Shown here: positions 43,473 to 46,365 of the stretch, one piece after another
How the letters are laid out: each line of letters begins with the position of its first letter
Position numbering within the stretch: position 1 is the first letter of the stretch
DNA from: an uncultured Rubritalea sp.
Lineage (GTDB): Bacteria > Verrucomicrobiota > Verrucomicrobiia > Verrucomicrobiales > Akkermansiaceae
Length of the DNA: 46,365 bases
Direction: 5' to 3'
Assembly (NCBI GenBank): GCA_937981665.1
Contig: CALJOJ010000041.1
Location: 1-46,365 of the forward strand
Made by a program: the position numbers and the translations under genes
Notes under the pieces: generated by a model
Databases searched by the model: none
The model's input: only the letters and a program-made list of their open reading frames with translations
Told to the model about the DNA's origin: nothing

Positions 43473-45389
43473 ATGCACTGTATCCTCGGTACCGCAGGTC
43501 ACATTGACCACGGAAAATCATCTCTCATCCAAGCTCTTACAGGCATCAATCCGGATCGCCTTCCGGAAGAGAAAAAACGAGGAGTCACCATCGAACTAGG
43601 CTTTGCTCACCTCACTCTAACAGATGGCAGTAAGGAGCATGAAGTAGGCATCATTGATGTCCCAGGCCATGCTGACTTCGTAAACAACATGGTGGCTGGC
43701 GTTGGCTCACTAGACATCGCTCTATTCATCGTAGCCGCTGATGATGGCTGGATGCCTCAGTCAGAAGAACACCTACATATTCTAAACTACCTCGGAGTAG
43801 AGAATGTCATCATCGTGTTAACCAAAGCCGACCTCGCTGAAGACATCGAATTCACCAAGGAACTCATTCTAGACGAGCTCATTGGCACCAGCATCGAAGA
43901 CGCGACCATCATCCCTGTCTCCTCCATCACTGGCGACGGAATTGATGCACTCAAGGCAGAAATTCTAGACCGCATAAAACAGCTCAAGCAATCACCTAAA
44001 AACCTTATCCCTAGAATAGCAGTAGACCGTACATTCTCCCCCACTGGCGTAGGCACCGTCATCACAGGAACACTCACAGGCGGATCACTTAACAAAGGTG
44101 AAACCATCTGCTGTATGCCAGAAAATCTGAACTCTAACATCCGTGGCATTCAGAATCATTCCTCCCAGCTAGAAACTGCCGCCCACGGCATGCGCACCGC
44201 GCTCAATGCTCCTGACCTAACGCTCAACGAACGCGGTAAACCTGGAGTCCAGCGCGGATCAGTCATCACCATACCAGACACTCTCACAGAGACTAGTACC
44301 ATTGACATTTGTCTCACTAGACAAGATCGCAGCATACGAGGACAGAGTGCCACAGAGCGCATCCTCAAGCATACAGAAACTATTATTCTCCACCACGGCA
44401 CATCACGTACTCGCGCGCGCGTCATCCTTCACTCGCAGAACCAGCTCGCTCCAGGCGAGACCTGCTTCGCCCAGCTTAGACTAGAGTCCCCTATCACAGC
44501 CTGCGTGGGAGATAGATTCGTAGTCCGTGATGGAGCTCAACAAGGAACCCTCGGCGGTGGTATCATTTTAGATGCCTCAGCTGAGCCTCGGCAGTTCCGT
44601 AGTGACACGAGACTCGCCTTTCTAACACAGCGTGCAGAGGAACCAGAGAATCTAAGGAAAGTCATCCTCAGCGAGCTGCTAAAATCTCCTATTCTAAGCA
44701 CCTCAAGACCTATCACGAACTCACCATTCACCAGCGAGCACACTGAACAACAGGTAGCAAAGCTAGTGAAAGAGAAGAAGGTAACCACCAGAGGCGAACA
44801 CATCATCGAGCCTGCTGGCTGGAAAACGGCCATCGCCACTGCATCCACCCTCATCACAGGCTATCATCAAGAATTTCCAGACACACCTACGATGCCGATC
44901 CAGGAATGGCGTAACGAACTTGTGAACAAAGGCATTCATCCCTCTCTTTCTGAGCATATCGAGAAGCATCTAACAGGTAGTGGGTTTAATAAAATAAAAG
45001 ACGGCATAGCGAGTGCTGACCATTCACTAGAACTACCAGATCACCTCGCACCAATAGCAAATAAAGTACTCGCCACGCTAAAAGCATCTGGCATCATCCC
45101 GCCACCACGCGTAGACCTCGCTCCAGACCCTGACAGTCAGCAAGCTCTCACCTTCCTTATCCGCAGCGGAAAAGTCATCGAACTAGACCCCAAAGCCCTA
45201 TTAGAAGCATCTCAGTACGAAGTCGCTAAACAAGCAGTCATCACTTTTCTTACTAAAGTAGGGAAAGCCACCGCAAGCGACATCCGCCAAGAGATAGGCA
45301 CCACAAGAAAGGTCCTCATGCCACTCCTAGAGAAACTTGATGCGGACGGGATAACGCTAAGGACTGAAGATTTTCGCTCCTTGAAATAA
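43473..45389 (+). CDS. selB: Selenocysteine-specific translation elongation factor SelB
   Basis: This 638-aa GTPase delivers Sec-tRNA to UGA codons followed by a SECIS. The G domain has GTAGHIDHGKSSL (6-18), RGVTIELGFA, DVPGHADF (62-69) and TKAD (117-120). IDHGKSSLIQALTGINPDRLPEE-type wording after G1 is typical of SelB rather than EF-Tu. Two beta-barrel domains follow, and the C-terminal third (about 390-638) is the winged-helix array that binds the SECIS. Length matches bacterial SelB (about 600-640). It follows infA by 12 nt. Its presence is independent support for the two TGA-containing genes at 23347 and 24020. Confidence 0.95.
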   Translation: MHCILGTAGHIDHGKSSLIQALTGINPDRLPEEKKRGVTIELGFAHLTLTDGSKEHEVGIIDVPGHADFVNNMVAGVGSLDIALFIVAADDGWMPQSEEHLHILNYLGVENVIIVLTKADLAEDIEFTKELILDELIGTSIEDATIIPVSSITGDGIDALKAEILDRIKQLKQSPKNLIPRIAVDRTFSPTGVGTVITGTLTGGSLNKGETICCMPENLNSNIRGIQNHSSQLETAAHGMRTALNAPDLTLNERGKPGVQRGSVITIPDTLTETSTIDICLTRQDRSIRGQSATERILKHTETIILHHGTSRTRARVILHSQNQLAPGETCFAQLRLESPITACVGDRFVVRDGAQQGTLGGGIILDASAEPRQFRSDTRLAFLTQRAEEPENLRKVILSELLKSPILSTSRPITNSPFTSEHTEQQVAKLVKEKKVTTRGEHIIEPAGWKTAIATASTLITGYHQEFPDTPTMPIQEWRNELVNKGIHPSLSEHIEKHLTGSGFNKIKDGIASADHSLELPDHLAPIANKVLATLKASGIIPPPRVDLAPDPDSQQALTFLIRSGKVIELDPKALLEASQYEVAKQAVITFLTKVGKATASDIRQEIGTTRKVLMPLLEKLDADGITLRTEDFRSLK

Positions 45390-45489
45390 CCACCATCATA
45401 CCAAGCTTTAGTATCGCCAGATCATAAGAGGTAGAGGAAAATCTGCTAGTTGAACACAAGTCTCTCAAATCTCAAAACACATCATTACT

Positions 45490-46200
45490 ATGAAAGCAAT
45501 AATCACAGCACTCGTTATTTCATCTAATCTAGCCTGCAATGCTGAAGAGCCAACAGTAACGATAACAAAAGCAATAACTGAGGAAAAACCTATCAGCGTA
45601 AAATGGCACAACCTGCTCGAAGGTAACAACCTTGACCAGTGGAGATCATGGAGGAATGGAGCCATCGAGAACGCCCCTGCATGGTCTGTTAAAAACGGCA
45701 TCCTTCACCTCAGCAAATCAGAAGAAAATCTAAAAAATGGAGGGAGTATTATTACTCTCAAGCAGTATCCTAACTTCGAATTCAAATTTGAATTCAAGAT
45801 CTCTCCTAAAGGTAATAGTGGTATCAAATATAGATCACTAGACAACACTGGGCTAGAGTACCAGATCCTCGATGATGAGGAAGCAGCCGACAATAAGAAC
45901 CCTAAGAATAGAGCTGCTTCACTATACCAGCTAGTAGCCGCACCAGATGATAAACCTCTTAGACCTGCTGGAGAGTGGAACACTGGACGGATCATGGCCA
46001 AGGGCAACATCATCCAGCACTGGCTCAATGACAAGAAGGTCCTAGAAATTGAAATCGGCTCTGATGAGTGGCAGGCCGCATTCGCTAAAAGTAAGTACAA
46101 GGACAAAAAAGACTTCGCTAAGCAGAGCTCAGAAATCCTTCTTCAAGACCACGGTGATGAGGTATCTTACCGGAACCTCTTTATTAAAGAACTCAAGTAA
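45490..46200 (+). CDS. Secreted DUF1080 (3-keto-disaccharide hydrolase type) protein
   Basis: This 236-aa protein has a short signal peptide (1-19). The DUF1080 domain has the beta-jelly-roll landmarks WHNLLEGNNLDQWRSW, WSVKNGILHLSKSEE, NSGIKYRS, LEYQILDDEE and the end ILLQDHGDEVSYRNLFIKEL. The family is very abundant in Planctomycetes and Verrucomicrobia, and some members cleave 3-keto-glycosides. It stands alone, 100 nt after selB. Confidence 0.9.
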   Translation: MKAIITALVISSNLACNAEEPTVTITKAITEEKPISVKWHNLLEGNNLDQWRSWRNGAIENAPAWSVKNGILHLSKSEENLKNGGSIITLKQYPNFEFKFEFKISPKGNSGIKYRSLDNTGLEYQILDDEEAADNKNPKNRAASLYQLVAAPDDKPLRPAGEWNTGRIMAKGNIIQHWLNDKKVLEIEIGSDEWQAAFAKSKYKDKKDFAKQSSEILLQDHGDEVSYRNLFIKELK

Positions 46201-46226
46201 TCCATTACTCCACTAGTTTCCAACCA

Positions 46227-46365
46227 ATCGAGTAGGGAGTGAGGTCACCCTCACTTCCCTCTCACACCACCTGCCATACGGTTCCGTAGCAAGGCGGTTC
46301 ACAGCAGAGCTAGCTGTTCAGCGTATCTTGTCTCATTTTGCAGATTTAGTAACATTTTATGATCA
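46227..46365 (-). mobile_element. 3' end of a probable class-C-like group II intron, cut by the right edge
   Basis: Read on the minus strand, 46300-46265 forms a two-helix hairpin of about 34 nt with CGC in the lower 5' strand and a GAAC loop, resembling intron domain V. TGTGAGAGG follows, then a hairpin (46259-46235, GTGAGG/CCTCAC plus GGGA/TCCC) and CCTACTCGATT. That layout matches domain VI and the 3' end of class C introns. The reverse-transcriptase gene would lie beyond the edge. The call rests on pattern memory and is moderate. Confidence 0.5.

Noticed and set aside
1..46365. CRISPR array or prophage
   Set aside because: No regularly spaced repeats and no structural, integrase or lysis genes were seen.

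Overview
The window looks like chromosome from a marine-type Verrucomicrobiota (Verrucomicrobiales, Rubritalea/Akkermansiaceae-like). This is inferred from gene content, not from a search: a housekeeping sigma factor with a long Lys/Ala histone-H1-like tail, a DUF1080 (3-keto-disaccharide hydrolase-type) secreted protein, a giant secreted metzincin with a typical verrucomicrobial C-terminus, lamin-tail/CotH remnants, and almost no Shine-Dalgarno sequences. Base composition is moderate and gene density is high on both strands. There is no phage, CRISPR array or complete insertion sequence.

Layout. 1-5.2 kb is the least dense part: a gene fragment cut by the left edge, a 1047-aa secreted metalloprotease, a gene-free stretch, a secreted helix-hairpin-helix protein and a decayed CotH-type pseudogene. 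5.2-10.1 kb holds a stand-alone M41 peptidase domain, an RRM protein, an ABC-F ATPase and rpoD. 10.1-18.6 kb has a GT4 glycosyltransferase, a GH-GT2 fusion, a Lys-rich membrane-anchored putative cysteine peptidase, a rhomboid protease, a cyclophilin and a DEAD-box helicase. 18.6-21.2 kb (minus) carries a VF530-type protein, thrC and thrB. 21.3-24.8 kb (plus) carries aroK, a polyprenyl diphosphate synthase, a small four-helix membrane protein and two consecutive genes with an in-frame TGA at the catalytic position. 25-27.3 kb holds tRNA-Met(CAT) with an intrinsic terminator, and glgB. 27.3-35.7 kb is a compact minus-strand block: USP-DUF389 membrane protein, mutL, HtrA protease, DEDD exonuclease, GYF-RDD protein and a LolC/E-like permease. 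36-46.2 kb has a prepilin, a ketoacyl synthase, a STAS protein, an M32 carboxypeptidase, an M48 lipoprotein, a cysteine MsrA, an aldo/keto reductase, infA, selB and a DUF1080 protein. The right edge carries what looks like the 3' end of a class-C-like group II intron.

The main result is a selenoprotein system. The peroxiredoxin at 23347-23907 and the MsrA-like protein at 24020-24787 each read through one TGA exactly where the catalytic Cys belongs, and each has a hairpin right after the TGA that fits a bacterial SECIS. Both have N-terminal export or anchor segments, so they would form an extracytoplasmic peroxide-removal and methionine-repair pair. They follow a four-helix membrane protein whose stop lies 5 nt before the first of them. 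The specific elongation factor needed to decode them, SelB, is encoded 19 kb away at 43473-45389, directly after infA. selA, selD and the tRNA-Sec gene are not in the window. A conventional gene caller would split or truncate both selenoprotein genes.
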